This document shows positions 56,101 through 62,309 of a stretch of DNA of 64,000 bases, in pieces. The DNA lies in contig JARGPI010000001.1 of the NCBI GenBank assembly GCA_029213005.1, positions 62,001 through 126,000 on the forward strand, given 5' to 3'. The notes beneath the pieces were generated by a model, which saw nothing but the letters and a program-made list of their open reading frames with translations, was not told the DNA's origin and ran no database searches. Position 1 is the stretch's first letter; the number at the start of each line of letters is the position of its first letter. The DNA is from Verrucomicrobiales bacterium. Its GTDB lineage: Bacteria > Verrucomicrobiota > Verrucomicrobiia > Verrucomicrobiales > DEV007. The translations under genes and the position numbers were made by a program.

Positions 56101-59100
56101 ACACTGACCAATGTGACTCACGTCGTTCAAACCGTTACTTTTACCGGGAGTTATAACAATCCGGTAGTGATCGCGAATTCGCCGACCTTCAACGAAGCTG
56201 ACGAAGCGGTGGTCAGGATCAGTAACATTACGGCGAACAGTTTTGATATTTACATCGCCGAGCCGACGAATCGTGACGGAGTCCATACTGCCGAGACGGT
56301 AAGTTACATGGTGATGGAGGCCGGCACTCATGTGCTCGAAGACGGAACCCGGATCGAAGTTGGCAACATAGTGACCGACAACACCGTTGGACAGAATGGA
56401 GGATTTCTTGCTCATTCCTTCAGTACCAATTTCCAGGGCACACCAACGATTCTGACTCAGATTCAAACGGTCAACAGTCTCCACACCAACACGAGTAATC
56501 CCACGGCGGGAAGTGCCAGTGAATTCCTGAAGACACGGCAACAAAACTCAAGTGCGACCGGCTTTGATGTGGCGCTGGAAAACCAGGATAATTTCGGAGC
56601 CCATCCTGTTGCTGAAACGATTGGATATATCGCGATCGAACAGGGAAGTGGTGCATGGGATTCAACGAGCGGCTTTGCCTTCCAGGCGGGAAGCGGAACG
56701 ACTGTAAATCAAACTTTTGACCCTGTCGCGTTTGACGGTGGTGTTTTCACCACGGCTCCGGCATTGATGGCTAATATGTCGACTTCGGTCAACACCGATG
56801 ATGTTCAGATTCGAGTCCAGAATATTTCGGCGACAGGTTTTCAGGCCAAAACCGAAGAGGATACGACTAACGATGCAGAAATCGGGCATAGTCAGGAAGT
56901 TGTGGATTTCATCGCAATCGAAGGCGCCGGCCTTCTCTATGCGATCGATCCAAACGGAGGCGTGACCTACGATCCCAATGGTCAGTTCGATTATCTTCAG
57001 GCCGGTGAAAGTGCCACTGATACCTTTGAATACACGGTTCGCGATAAGTTCGGTCTCGAATCCACCGCAACCGTTACGGTAACGATCAACGGTGTTAACG
57101 ATGCGCCGGTCGTCGATACAGTGAACAGTGCGGGAGGGGCAGGTAATCCGGCTCCAACCGGAACGGAGGGTAGTTTGTTGACGATTTCCGATATCGTTCG
57201 CTTCACCGATCTTGATCACACCGACTTCAATACGGCCGCGACAGAAGATTGGAGCATCACAGTGAACTGGGGTGACGGTACGGAGACGGTGCTTACAAAG
57301 ACCGGTTCAACCAATAACGATTTGAATGGTGGAGATTACGTTCCGGACAACGGACTATTGAGCATGACTCTCGATACTTCCGGATTGGAAAATCTCGGTG
57401 ATGAAACGGTTGCTCCAACGCCTCAACAGTGGGCCGTCGACGGAAGTCATGTTTACTATGATGGAGGCCCGGGACAAATCTATACCGTTAATATAACGGT
57501 AAACGATGGTAATGGAGGCGTAGCGACTCATAGCTTCGATGTCCCGGTTGATAATGTCGCTCCGATAGCGAAAGACGATGGCTGGGTCGAAGTCTGGCAG
57601 GTGGGTATTGATAACGGTAACAACTCCGATTTCGAGCAGGAAGGCGGAACCAATGCTGAAACCTCCGGCAGTGCTACTAGTCGGGATGATGATTATTTCT
57701 TCGCCGGAACCACGGATGTCAACGGGCAAGTCTACATTGACGAGCCGTTTAACGATGGTAGCTCAACTACCAGGACAGTGGGTTTTGAACGCGCCTTGAC
57801 CAATGGCGACAAAATCAATCGTATTCACTTCAACCTTGAGCCCCATCAGGTTGGCAATGATTTCAGAATGATCGTGGATGTGGTCCATAGTAGCGTTCCC
57901 GATCAAGGCTTTGAATTTGTGGTTCTCCTGAATGGAACTCAGGTCCATGCCCAAACGGTATTGGAAAACGGTATCATCACGGTAGATGGCCTCAGTGTCC
58001 ACACTGTCGCAGGTGAAAATATCATCACTCTGCAACGCCTTGATAACAATGGTGGTTGGATGCAGTTCGACCGGATCACTCTGGAAACACAGCCTCAACC
58101 GTTTCTAGAGTTATGGCGGGTTGGTGTCGATAACGGAGGAAACAGTGACTTTGCTCAGGAGTCTGGAAGCTCCAACGCAGCTCCCGGAAGCGCGACAGCA
58201 CGGGATGACGACTACTATCTGGCAGGAAACTATCCCGGCGCAATTGGAACGGTCGCTCAGGATGAGAGCACTTCGACCAATTTTGAGCGAGCTCTGACCA
58301 GCTGGTCTCCGACGAGCGGGGACAAGGCAAACCGAATCCATTTTAATCTTCCGCAGCATCGTGAAGACGGAAACCTGCGTTTGAATGTGGATGTTCTGCC
58401 TGGCAGCAATATCCCGACGAACGGATTTGATATCGAGGTGCGCTTCAATGGAACTCTGGTTCATTCCGAAACGGTGACTCAAGACGGTGTTCTCACGACA
58501 GTATTTAATGCCAACGGCGGTGCTGCTGACAATGACAATGTGATTGAGATTCGTCGCACCGATTCTAACGGTGGCTGGATTCTCTTCGATTACTTCAGTC
58601 TTGATGCACTGTCAGACTATGTCACGACAGAGGATGGACCGGCGATCAATGTGACTGCAGCCAATGGCGTGCTTGCCAACGATTGCGATCCTGCCGATCC
58701 GATGGGATTTGATGCGGCGAATCCTGCCGCTCATAACGACACCTTGACCGTGACTCATGTGCAGGGGACCGCTTTGACAGGAGCTGACGTGATTACCGAC
58801 TGGGGTGGCAGCGTTACTATGAATGCCGACGGCAGTTTCAGTTACGATGCAGGTAACTCTGCGTTCTTCCAGACATTGGCAGAGGGTGAGATAGCTTTTG
58901 ATACCTTTACCTATTCGATCAGTGATGGCGATGGAGGCACTTCAACCGCTACTGCAACCATCACCGTGATCGGTCAGGGTGCCGTGGAAATCGATATGAA
59001 CAAAGACTTCCCGCCTGCCTTTGGCGTAAATGACCCTTCCGCGACTTCGCCGGACACGGTCGAGGTCGGTTTGAATGGCGGTAATCTCGATATCGTAGTT

Positions 59101-60735
59101 AATGGAGTGTCTCTCCGGAGCATGCCCGCCGCAGCGGTTGGCAACGCTCATGGGCCTCATAACATTACCTACACAGGCTCTGCGGGAGACGAAACGCTTA
59201 ACGTGGGCGCACTCGGAACCGATCTGTTTGAAAACCTTACGATTGATACCGGTAGCGGAGCTGACCAGGTGAATTTCACCACTGCTTCGGCGTTTCTGGG
59301 AAGCGTCGATATCACATCACCTGCGATTGATATTGCGGCTGACTTAACGACCGAAAACACTCTGGATTTCCGGGGTGCAGTTACTTTGAGCGGGAATGTG
59401 GTTCTGGAAAGCCGGGAGAATGGCGACATCACCTTCGAGCAATCGGTTGATGGAGGAAATTCCCTGACGATAAATACCGGAGGACGCGTCAATTTAGGCG
59501 GGGATGTCGGAGCGAATACTGCGTTGACAAGCCTTGATGTTACGACCGGTAATTCGCTTGATATCGCTGCCGGAATCGATATCACTACGACCGGGGACAC
59601 CACGCTGACGACTGCGGGTAACTTCGATTTTGATGAAACCGCTACGATGACGTCAAATGGGGGCGCCATCCATATCAATGCGGATCAAAGTGCTCCCGGT
59701 GTCTTTGAGGCTGATGGCGCTACAGTGAATTTCCTCGGAACCGTCAGCGCCGTCGGCGAAGTCTTTATCACCGGTGGTAATGCCATCGACGTTTTCAATA
59801 TTAAGCCGAGTGAGAACACCGAAATGACGGTGGATGGTAGAAATCCAACGGGTAACCCGATCGGTGATGTTTTGAATATCATCGACGGAATTGGAACCCA
59901 AAAGATAGACACCGCTCCCGGAGACGGCAGATTTGTCTTTGATCCGGCGAGTTCCCAGAAAGACGTGAAATTCTTCGATATCGAGAGAGCCAGTGTTCCG
60001 TCACTGCAAATCGACATCCCATTCTCACAGGTCCTGTTACCGACCACATTGAATGGTGGCTTTACTGACTTCGGAACTCAGGATGGGCACACCCTTCGGG
60101 TAGAGTGGCAGGATGGAACGGTTTCCTTCTTTACGCTGCCAAGCATCGATGCCGGATTGAGTGCCGGGGATAAGATCGCTTCTTCGAGTGACGGGGCTGA
60201 GTTGACGATCACATCGGTTGATCCCAACACCGGACAGGTTGAGTTCACCACGGCTCACATTTACTCTGCAGACGGTCAATACGAAATTGCGGTCACAGTG
60301 GTGGATGATGACGGAGGCACCGACCGGAGAACTCAGGTCGCGGACGTCTATTTCCTCGCACCTAATGCGGATGGAAGCCCTGGCTTCTTCTCCTTCATCG
60401 GACCGTTTGCTCTGACCGGGCACAGCAATTTGTTTAGTGATCAGTTGTTTAATCGACTGTTTGCCTCAGATATCGAAGGTGAAGGTTTGGAGAACCTCGA
60501 ATCACTCAATATTGAAGAGATCGGAGTGTTTGCCGCGCTCAATGGCGATGTCCGCTTGGTCACCGTTGGCGGTGAAAGAACACCTGACGATTTCCTCAAG
60601 GCACTGGTTGAATCGATTAAAGATAGATCAATCCCGATCCTGGAAGGAATCGATTTGGGAAGTGATTCCACAAAGGTTCTGGAGTTGGTTGCTGATCTGA
60701 TTGAAATCCCCAGTGCAGTGTTGCTGGGGAAATAA
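41140..60735 (+). CDS. giant mosaic surface protein (6531 residues), LEPR-XLL-like, metzincin and beta-helix domains
   Basis: One uninterrupted gene. Residues 1-47 are basic and end in EPLEARILYSGAP, a variant of the LEPR-XLL motif found at the start of very large proteins in Planctomycetes and Verrucomicrobia, thought to mark surface proteins; no classical signal peptide is visible. A metzincin-like zinc motif HEMGHVIGLED lies at residues 205-215. A CSLREA-type segment (SFTLREAILAANS) introduces a first beta-helix with many GGG[FI]Y turns (about residues 330-1540); a second equivalent module follows (about 1870-2970). Then come PKD-like domains, cadherin-like segments, an FG-GAP propeller (about 3610-4580), a tandem pair of 170-residue domains (about 5480-6160), haemagglutinin-like repeats and a final PKD. 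Likely an adhesin or matrix protein. Confidence 0.85.
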   Translation: MKKKSLLRKILSKTTNKKGVDDTPMVPRQYMAEPLEARILYSGAPVDVDMGDEAAQAAPASESAVVAEQFDSIQEFGDTEVLAPQAESGESDQEVLLSSFENLTDDEIQKLTDAAIERWKNSGLTEEQVEVLEIIEVSVIEIEGLALGYAEGTNIYLDSDAFGQGWWVDSTPLDDVEFYMDEEGIMSALDSAASNRMDLLTVMMHEMGHVIGLEDLYSEADSNNLMFGSAQTGVRILPVEGEALEAVPGSVDSARLAYNPNVFTDDAIDAGNDATSFTLREAILAANSTGDDDVITLAAGTYELGTDAGTVNAGAVAGSTEGTGENAGLTGDLDITNNGTLTIVGQGKGVTIIDGNELDRIFHIHGNANVTFENLTITGGFLDEDYGGGIYHNGNLLTLNNVEVTNSTVVDDVDNNTHALGGGIYVNNSTVVATGSDLKGNQAIRNGGNETAGGGGLFSNGGNANTSWTGGEISGNTARDGGGIYLWSDNSSLTLDGVTISGNEAISGGGIRVNDLTTTVIRNDSSIDDNRATGSGGGLYTTTGATVSFETGSDITNNSAQNSGAGFYAATLSTINMNDGTTMVIQGNEVEDSGGTIRGSGGGFQVAEGAQVNLDQVTISDNRADDGAGFYTLRRDTMVTGTNVTIENNTADVRGGGFRNAQLGAIVDLTDSVIENNYAQNEYGGGFYNNGTVLLHNVAIRSNEAQGLDEGTTNDDSHGGGFHNQLGEVTITGTSTIASNKAFGHGGGYWNRGGTVTIDGGAGTIQILSNIAGADSQGDAAAVGGARHGGGFYASDGGVTNLTNVDFIGNKVTANSSGLLTGVGGGFYAATAATVNLNNVDISNHSAESGGAFYVDSVGTTVTGVNVTLDDNTARTRGGAFRVANTFASVHLTDSSINNNTAENEHGGGFYNNGTVTLVNTSVDGNQALDEVTSGINVDGTDGVLYSRDSYGGGFYNTGGTVNLEGGTTVMDNDAYGHGGGFYTNGGLINASDTVISGNEIIRDVLTVGSTGDGDTLRHGGGFASYGDGVVNLTNVTLTGNRTGLDTGDILRGSGGGFYNQDGSIVNILGASIISSNQAQDGGGFYNTSTGGTVNILGTAASGTVIQNNTARVRGGGFRSTGGTSVNLEHVLIDGNLVGTERGGGFHADGAQVAGSFVTLSNNETTATSGNRQGGGGWASSYSVIDLSDSIVTDNRSNQNGGGFYIENATLNLIRTSIDDNYSQNSGGGLMFTGSSVFTAEDSSVSNNISRDHGGGIYITDDSKGTLTRTHIDDNLAGYEEDGVTRRESGSDGIGGTARGADLRGGGIRALGRTQLEVTNSTIDGNEAASYGGGIDTDNEVSITIAGSSVSENVAGNHGGGIRLASSAELDATNTTFSGNYSGFHRAATGTITADYDGRYGGALWSQSGSDRTYLNHVTITDNYVTAGGSGAGAGIYRSSGFIQAENSIIFGNYGDAEQIGTGGEDAGDVRGAITLVGGNVLGTHNTSGGSISGDTHLRITDDPNLQPLGAYGGFARSHAITPGSVALGAAVGSTISTDQTGLGRSATASVTTLDPSFSTKSGEALLEDPNFTLLDANRTPTLIGSSLNFPAGSVDNENLFEYQILPAGEFLPTYPISLTIDIDFTKITGDQDFVFTLDSGHNSLPIRVEDNDGGKVLLENTELFRGGEPATGTPATLSFTFTLTETGSTLVATRDTGETGSHSVSTVLSSFGGLSLRARLGNAGERSQLDGLTVSVSPAFINGQEGGADLGAYETEPVSETVVLDEFDLPETVISGQDFLTNATATTTGGGALTYDWEMTDSAGATVTTGSGDNPSFNITNPAGDPVRLLDVKMTVTDTITGQIVVETGQVRVVDPVAMPNNATPNVTVLTVDNSAGNTLRDHLITANTNPGNYVIDFSTTVDFSTTGTSTFTIGDALTDNNTVAASNDDANANGDLDISKTGSNAGYISIVGNGAAETIIDGGNLDRVFHVLSGSTVFFSNLTITGGETSQDSHGAGIRNEGGIIVMKDVDIVDNQAIRGANNDDDGGGIYTSSSGRNSGFIFMTNGSVSNNSSEDIGGGIYMDGNNVGESMLYLDGTVVSGNTASVLNANIDDQRGGGMYITDDGNRIVFNDVTISDNVTNGRNRADGGGIAITGADHVIEITNSSIIRNQAGSDAHTGGAHDADGGGLWVSGTRNELTFTNTDFGGELAGGAGAGGIGTARVDGNIAEDDGGGAYFEGRFNNYHFVDSSFIGNQSNDNAGGFFVANDTDTVNFTQTQADGVQIRNNFSLTSHAGGFWNHGVLNITGAALDPIEITHNEAQSFNRTGTNNSDRRGGGFWGGDNGTINLTDVRIEENEANRHGGGFWNSGGSTVNISSSDADVFKSTISNNINLDTSDGDGGGFYNTSANSVVNLTDVVIDGNTTTDDGGGFYQSSNFSATNLTRVEITYHVAQDDGGGFYNASSGSIVNMDDVLIDSNESATQHGGGFRNNGIVDGKQVTITNNKAGSSDFGTLTNNRDRIGGGFYNAGGITTLEDAVINDNEAYSRGGGIFNSGGGIVTVSSSDPAAFRSSISNNLINQNSDQSNQTWRDYGSGAGIHQETAGSVLNLIGVDMENNTSLDDGGAIFLESDGSFANLTDVLLNNNTARDEGGGMKINASGITVTLNNVRITNNIAGFDDAANGDHGGGIRNVGTIIGSDVLISNNIAGEQDWEDASTNNNNVGGGIYSSGGNARVELTRVTIADNDAYGRGGGIYNADGVVELTDFIVTGNETDQLSNESQGRAGGIWNSGGGSVILNRGEVSHNTSYGHSGGIHSQDNYSSIEATNVTFSNNLAGWDPNSNAYVNQRVGGAIWAISSGRVVLDHVTVTQNRTTRNSGNNDSGSGLRIDNGGMYGTISNSIISGNFRDVDATPINDNIDNNVGGRLTFTGNNIVGTSVGTVPGNSATMNRTDDPDLGVLADNGGYSRSHAPNVTDTAGIVDGAISSTTGEDQRGVSRPVGAAADIGAFESGASPEVTEISLVQNEVNENSVVTINGAGSSDGSAFDVTVDWGDGTPLQTISVAAGDYTFSATHIYADDGSATGGQGGYTVTVSAIGQDTGVAPALTETVTINNVNPAITVAGDLTTEEGTNFSLTGVTFTDPGYGSTELLNYTIGWGDGSAVDTVVGMEGVGGVDLPITGSHVYADNGRYTVTVTVQDDDGGIASETLLVVTNNAAPVASDLADRTEYEGATVSLPPFAFSDPGTLDTHPTILVDWGDGSDPVHATVVETPTGPPGIEGGTQFTISDTHTYAAEGTYRVSITVVDDDGGRIDRQFTISVVPPATDDPESPATLTTEEGTPLTIDIVSDLLANDLATDPTNTGDDDLSLIGVTRFPANGVLSLVNGNLVYTPNYGFSGTDSFDYAIDNGEGTVAATTASVSVVKTGTAADLTASAPSAQIAVERQNVKLGADLIIDSAINPAGVTYDSGNNPADSVITRGSIVNSHILHFNDSVSSTGSVTFDTEIIGIIWGDANLNASDGLLGSSTATYPNGTLNRGIIDDAGADLVTVSADGKTLSFSFDGQIDQIRVLTAPDPNETATVTIQVTNVAEAPHGGVTGTTDEDSSVTINVTDSNWNQQGLLTPDASAIDITDQDQLGQVVAIDYDAVSGVGLAVIGGDQTGVLEDIYVYRYEGGSWSLAQRIIHPDGVEASDDNFGYAVEVDATNEQIFIGAPRDDRGPGNNGGVVFVYDFNEIAEVWEIAQTIGTNQSLSGLDGDDDFGAAIDIYDNGTGTRTLVVGARLEDSGSGSNFGAVYVFTSTGGANWTYTQKLEASDEQSGDEFGESVAIDGDYIVIGAENEDTGGGNAGSAYIFKQSAQLVVDPASSDGVVTFTTDTSAIGNVTVSYTSVANTAVTTVVGVDTDTIEIQLRTDAGGVILADADEVAAAIENGGAGTATASGILRATVTGTGTDLVETAAATAVVGNWSEIQILRAEQPYPGQLTEQDDRFGFSVDISGDSIVVGARQADDPDNASWNANNTGRNRGAIHIFRNDGSDNFLWEHTELGDSKDDQFGISVAIEGDTVISGSYLDSIGGEGDRGSVIVLTRSGTTWTAESKYGPSDGGAINPHDQQHFGRSVSLTSDGAGGFFYLVGSEELDAEITIDGELRRAFKVGGAHVLTSGSDGAINSETALNIPAEDLFDFDADNEIGRNVSISADGNIAVVGAPLGNSTDDAADDHDRDGVVYVYQRNVGNPNDINDDTWTLTDTLRASNPTELDRFGNDVVISHDGSTIVVGAYDDHGNGSDSGSFYVFEGGVGNFTEQRRMSPASANDELGYSVAVNEDGSIIAAGARLDHNPSDDEGAVFVWTRNDSGTWADAGDMTRLGASDAAADDQFGRGLALSGNRLVVGAALDDDNGSNSGSAYVFEYDGYGWQETQKLLASDGAGNDRFGLSIDIHGDVIVVGSYLDHNSVGSGGGNSNDRGAAYVFRYDGASFVEEQQLFASNGGSEDEFGRSVAVYGDRLIVGAWQEDTGGSNRGAAYVFEFDGVGSWTETQMLQNEIQAPDDESRDFLANGDNFGISVDIGASTALVGAPNFNIVDDNGTPDDTSDDILLRNFGAAIPFELATYNPEDDSSVIITAADTTTSGGGTVTFDPATGEITFDPNGDFEHLLPGETETVTLNYTIQTGTSGPGSGPGTGITAVTTSDDANGVTNLETISTERGDFNASDLVGVDVFHWHNETNSTNTVTANDATNGIYDPGVGNRAGMVEDLGLNTGLINPGDPGELSAADQLLLGPDNSTINGLGVKFENGGIVVGEGIDIIVFDLAAGADDAAKKAASDSFRINRIDGTVGSYQVTGGTNGDYTVFGDNAANNAVSSDATSLNALESGVWTPGSAANQGYAGVGIDLTLLGYQVGDVVEGLFFSGGGVDFTLIRGIPPSSTVTAEITVTGVNDAPVATDDPSAATTDEDSTVSITAASLFGNDTDPDDQVGTVVEEQNVGGVDTTNTEGLVVPATHAIGEVGTLTNVTHVVQTVTFTGSYNNPVVIANSPTFNEADEAVVRISNITANSFDIYIAEPTNRDGVHTAETVSYMVMEAGTHVLEDGTRIEVGNIVTDNTVGQNGGFLAHSFSTNFQGTPTILTQIQTVNSLHTNTSNPTAGSASEFLKTRQQNSSATGFDVALENQDNFGAHPVAETIGYIAIEQGSGAWDSTSGFAFQAGSGTTVNQTFDPVAFDGGVFTTAPALMANMSTSVNTDDVQIRVQNISATGFQAKTEEDTTNDAEIGHSQEVVDFIAIEGAGLLYAIDPNGGVTYDPNGQFDYLQAGESATDTFEYTVRDKFGLESTATVTVTINGVNDAPVVDTVNSAGGAGNPAPTGTEGSLLTISDIVRFTDLDHTDFNTAATEDWSITVNWGDGTETVLTKTGSTNNDLNGGDYVPDNGLLSMTLDTSGLENLGDETVAPTPQQWAVDGSHVYYDGGPGQIYTVNITVNDGNGGVATHSFDVPVDNVAPIAKDDGWVEVWQVGIDNGNNSDFEQEGGTNAETSGSATSRDDDYFFAGTTDVNGQVYIDEPFNDGSSTTRTVGFERALTNGDKINRIHFNLEPHQVGNDFRMIVDVVHSSVPDQGFEFVVLLNGTQVHAQTVLENGIITVDGLSVHTVAGENIITLQRLDNNGGWMQFDRITLETQPQPFLELWRVGVDNGGNSDFAQESGSSNAAPGSATARDDDYYLAGNYPGAIGTVAQDESTSTNFERALTSWSPTSGDKANRIHFNLPQHREDGNLRLNVDVLPGSNIPTNGFDIEVRFNGTLVHSETVTQDGVLTTVFNANGGAADNDNVIEIRRTDSNGGWILFDYFSLDALSDYVTTEDGPAINVTAANGVLANDCDPADPMGFDAANPAAHNDTLTVTHVQGTALTGADVITDWGGSVTMNADGSFSYDAGNSAFFQTLAEGEIAFDTFTYSISDGDGGTSTATATITVIGQGAVEIDMNKDFPPAFGVNDPSATSPDTVEVGLNGGNLDIVVNGVSLRSMPAAAVGNAHGPHNITYTGSAGDETLNVGALGTDLFENLTIDTGSGADQVNFTTASAFLGSVDITSPAIDIAADLTTENTLDFRGAVTLSGNVVLESRENGDITFEQSVDGGNSLTINTGGRVNLGGDVGANTALTSLDVTTGNSLDIAAGIDITTTGDTTLTTAGNFDFDETATMTSNGGAIHINADQSAPGVFEADGATVNFLGTVSAVGEVFITGGNAIDVFNIKPSENTEMTVDGRNPTGNPIGDVLNIIDGIGTQKIDTAPGDGRFVFDPASSQKDVKFFDIERASVPSLQIDIPFSQVLLPTTLNGGFTDFGTQDGHTLRVEWQDGTVSFFTLPSIDAGLSAGDKIASSSDGAELTITSVDPNTGQVEFTTAHIYSADGQYEIAVTVVDDDGGTDRRTQVADVYFLAPNADGSPGFFSFIGPFALTGHSNLFSDQLFNRLFASDIEGEGLENLESLNIEEIGVFAALNGDVRLVTVGGERTPDDFLKALVESIKDRSIPILEGIDLGSDSTKVLELVADLIEIPSAVLLGK
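41734..41799 (+). other. metzincin-type zinc-binding motif in the giant protein
   Basis: HEMGHVIGLED (H205, E206, H209, G212, D215) fits HExxHxxGxx[H/D] of matrixin-like metzincins, in which Asp can replace the third His. A methionine follows in NLMFGSAQ, as expected for the Met-turn. It may be active in self-processing or only structural. Confidence 0.75.
42130..45760 (+). repeat. first beta-helix module of the giant protein
   Basis: Begins GDLDITNNGTLTIVGQGKGV, continues with LDRIFHIHGN and FENLTITGGF, then dozens of coils with GGG[FI]Y and NN-turns, and ends in DPNLQPLGAYGGFARSHAI. This is the choice-of-anchor/PbH1 module of polymorphic outer-membrane-like proteins. Confidence 0.8.
46930..50050 (+). 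repeat. second beta-helix module of the giant protein
   Basis: Repeats the order of the first module: GDLDISKTGS, TIIDGGNLDRVFHVLSGS, FFSNLTITGGE, many GGG[FI] coils, and the end DPDLGVLADNGGYSRSHAP. The matching start and end sequences indicate duplication of a whole module of about 1000-1200 residues. Confidence 0.8.
51960..54900 (+). repeat. FG-GAP (integrin-like) repeats of the giant protein
   Basis: At least ten units of the form QKLLASDGAGNDRFG-x-SIDIHGDVIVVGSYLDHN-x-RGAAYVF, as in integrin-alpha-type beta-propellers. The Asp-rich loops could bind calcium. One unit is interrupted by about 105 residues encoded at 52654-52974. Confidence 0.8.
57580..58614 (+). repeat. tandem pair of about 170-residue domains in the giant protein
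   Basis: Copy 1 (57580-58086) starts VEVWQVGIDNGNNSDFEQEG, copy 2 (58087-58614) LELWRVGVDNGGNSDFAQES; both contain a DDDY[FY]-AG segment, FERALT, NRIHFNL and a GGW-FD[RY] end. I do not recognise the family; the shape suggests a lectin-like beta-sandwich. Confidence 0.7.
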
Positions 60736-60750
60736 CCACTCCCGGATCAA

Positions 60751-60793
60751 CGGGTTCTACCGAATCGGCAACTTAGCCGGTTCATAGAACCCG
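60751..60793 (+). terminator. hairpin after the giant gene
   Basis: CGGGTTCTA (60751-60759) pairs with TAGAACCCG (60785-60793), 16 bases after the stop codon. There is no T-run, so intrinsic termination is uncertain. The rest of 60736-60973 shows no gene. Confidence 0.4.
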
Positions 60794-60973
60794 GGAGGGA
60801 TTCAACGGTAGATGGTTAGAAGAAACCAACGCAGCCGGGGGATCAGGGTCAAATGGAAACGGTAATCGATACAGTTGCTTGGAATTAACCAGGGAAAAGG
60901 AAATAGATGCTGATAGAATCGACGCGGTGGAGTGAACCGGAAGCGACCGTCGTAATACGACAAAAATTCAATC

Positions 60974-62230
60974 TCACTTATCGCCGCAAACGCAGGTCAA
61001 GTGAGTGTCAGTTCTGATGAAAAGACAACCGTTAGCGATTGCCGGTGTGGCGTGGACACCGCTCTCCAGGCGGCTACGACCAATCACTTCGAAATCTTTG
61101 GTCGCGGAAACCATAACCAAATCGCCATCGAGACTCGCACAGATAATTTTGCCATCCCCGATCACCGGTGAACTGAAATAGTTTCCCCCAATCCGTTCTT
61201 TATAGATTTGAGCTCCTGTTTCAAGATCCCTGCAGGTGAGAATCCCGCCGTCTGCCCAGAGAAAAAGGAGATCGTTGTGGATGAGTGGAGTTGGCACATA
61301 GCTGAGCCCGTCTTTGATTCCCAGCGAGTAAAGAACCTTTGCCTTCCCGTTCTCGACTTTCAACATCGTTCCCTGTTTGCCTCCGCCTCCGGATCCAAAC
61401 GAAGCGAAAAGATACCCATCGCCGTTAGCGATGGAACCGACCGATCGAAAGTCGTAACCTCCCGGACTGGTCCAGACGACGCTGCCATCAGCCGGATTGA
61501 TTCCTTTCCAGCCGTCGTTGCTCTGCAGAGCAACAATCGTTTCGATTCCATCGACCGGAACCGTTACTGGAGTGTTGTAGGCAGTAAGATGCTTCTTATC
61601 GGTTGAAGGGGTGACCCTTTCCAGATCCCAAATGATTTCGCCATCAGCCGGATTCAGCCCGATCACATAGCTCTTATAATCATCCTTTGAATCGGTATGA
61701 AAAACCAGGACGCCGTCGACCAGAATCGGCGAAGAACCATGCCCGTGATCCGAAGTGAATCCGGGCCATTCTTTCCGCCAAATCAGCCCTCCGGAGTGTG
61801 ACAGCGCTATTGCCTGAGTTTTGGTTCCTGACCCCCAGACCGCATAAATACGATCCTTATCGATAGTCGGCGTTGAGGAGGCAAAATTATTAAATTTATG
61901 CAAATTGTGCTCTTCTACAGGATCGCTCCATTCCCAGAGCAGGTCGCCGTTCTCTGCGTTGAAACAGAGGACCTTTCGTTCTGTTCCTTTCTGAGTGCCG
62001 TCATCAGTGGCGGTGAGAAATATTTTGTTTCCCCAGATCACCGGTGAGGAATGTCCCACACCATCAATATTGGCCACCCAGCGGTAATCGATCGATGTGA
62101 TTTCATTGAGAAGACCGGAGATTTTCCCTTCTCCGGTGCCGTTCGGCCCCCGGAACCGACTCCATTCCTGGGCTGCACTCCAGTTAGACAGACAAAAAAG
62201 GGCGACTAAGGTAAAGTTTGGCAGGGACAT
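60974..62230 (-). CDS. exported PQQ-like beta-propeller protein
   Basis: A 418-residue protein with a signal peptide (residues 1-20, ending SAAQ). The mature part starts WSRFRGPNGTGEG, the hallmark of PQQ-like repeat proteins of Planctomycetes and Verrucomicrobia, followed by blades with ENGDLLWEW, NPADGEIIWDL and NPADGSVVWTS. Catalytic PQQ-binding residues are not evident, so it may be a structural propeller rather than a dehydrogenase. The start at 62230 is chosen because the signal peptide begins there; codons upstream would overlap the divergent LysR gene. Confidence 0.85.
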   Translation of the reverse strand: MSLPNFTLVALFCLSNWSAAQEWSRFRGPNGTGEGKISGLLNEITSIDYRWVANIDGVGHSSPVIWGNKIFLTATDDGTQKGTERKVLCFNAENGDLLWEWSDPVEEHNLHKFNNFASSTPTIDKDRIYAVWGSGTKTQAIALSHSGGLIWRKEWPGFTSDHGHGSSPILVDGVLVFHTDSKDDYKSYVIGLNPADGEIIWDLERVTPSTDKKHLTAYNTPVTVPVDGIETIVALQSNDGWKGINPADGSVVWTSPGGYDFRSVGSIANGDGYLFASFGSGGGGKQGTMLKVENGKAKVLYSLGIKDGLSYVPTPLIHNDLLFLWADGGILTCRDLETGAQIYKERIGGNYFSSPVIGDGKIICASLDGDLVMVSATKDFEVIGRSRLESGVHATPAIANGCLFIRTDTHLTCVCGDK

Positions 62231-62309
62231 CAGATGGTCTAGCGTGTGATCGAGCACGTTATACTGTTTCCGAGCCTCACACAGAGACGTGATTAAGGCA
62301 CTTTCCAAC

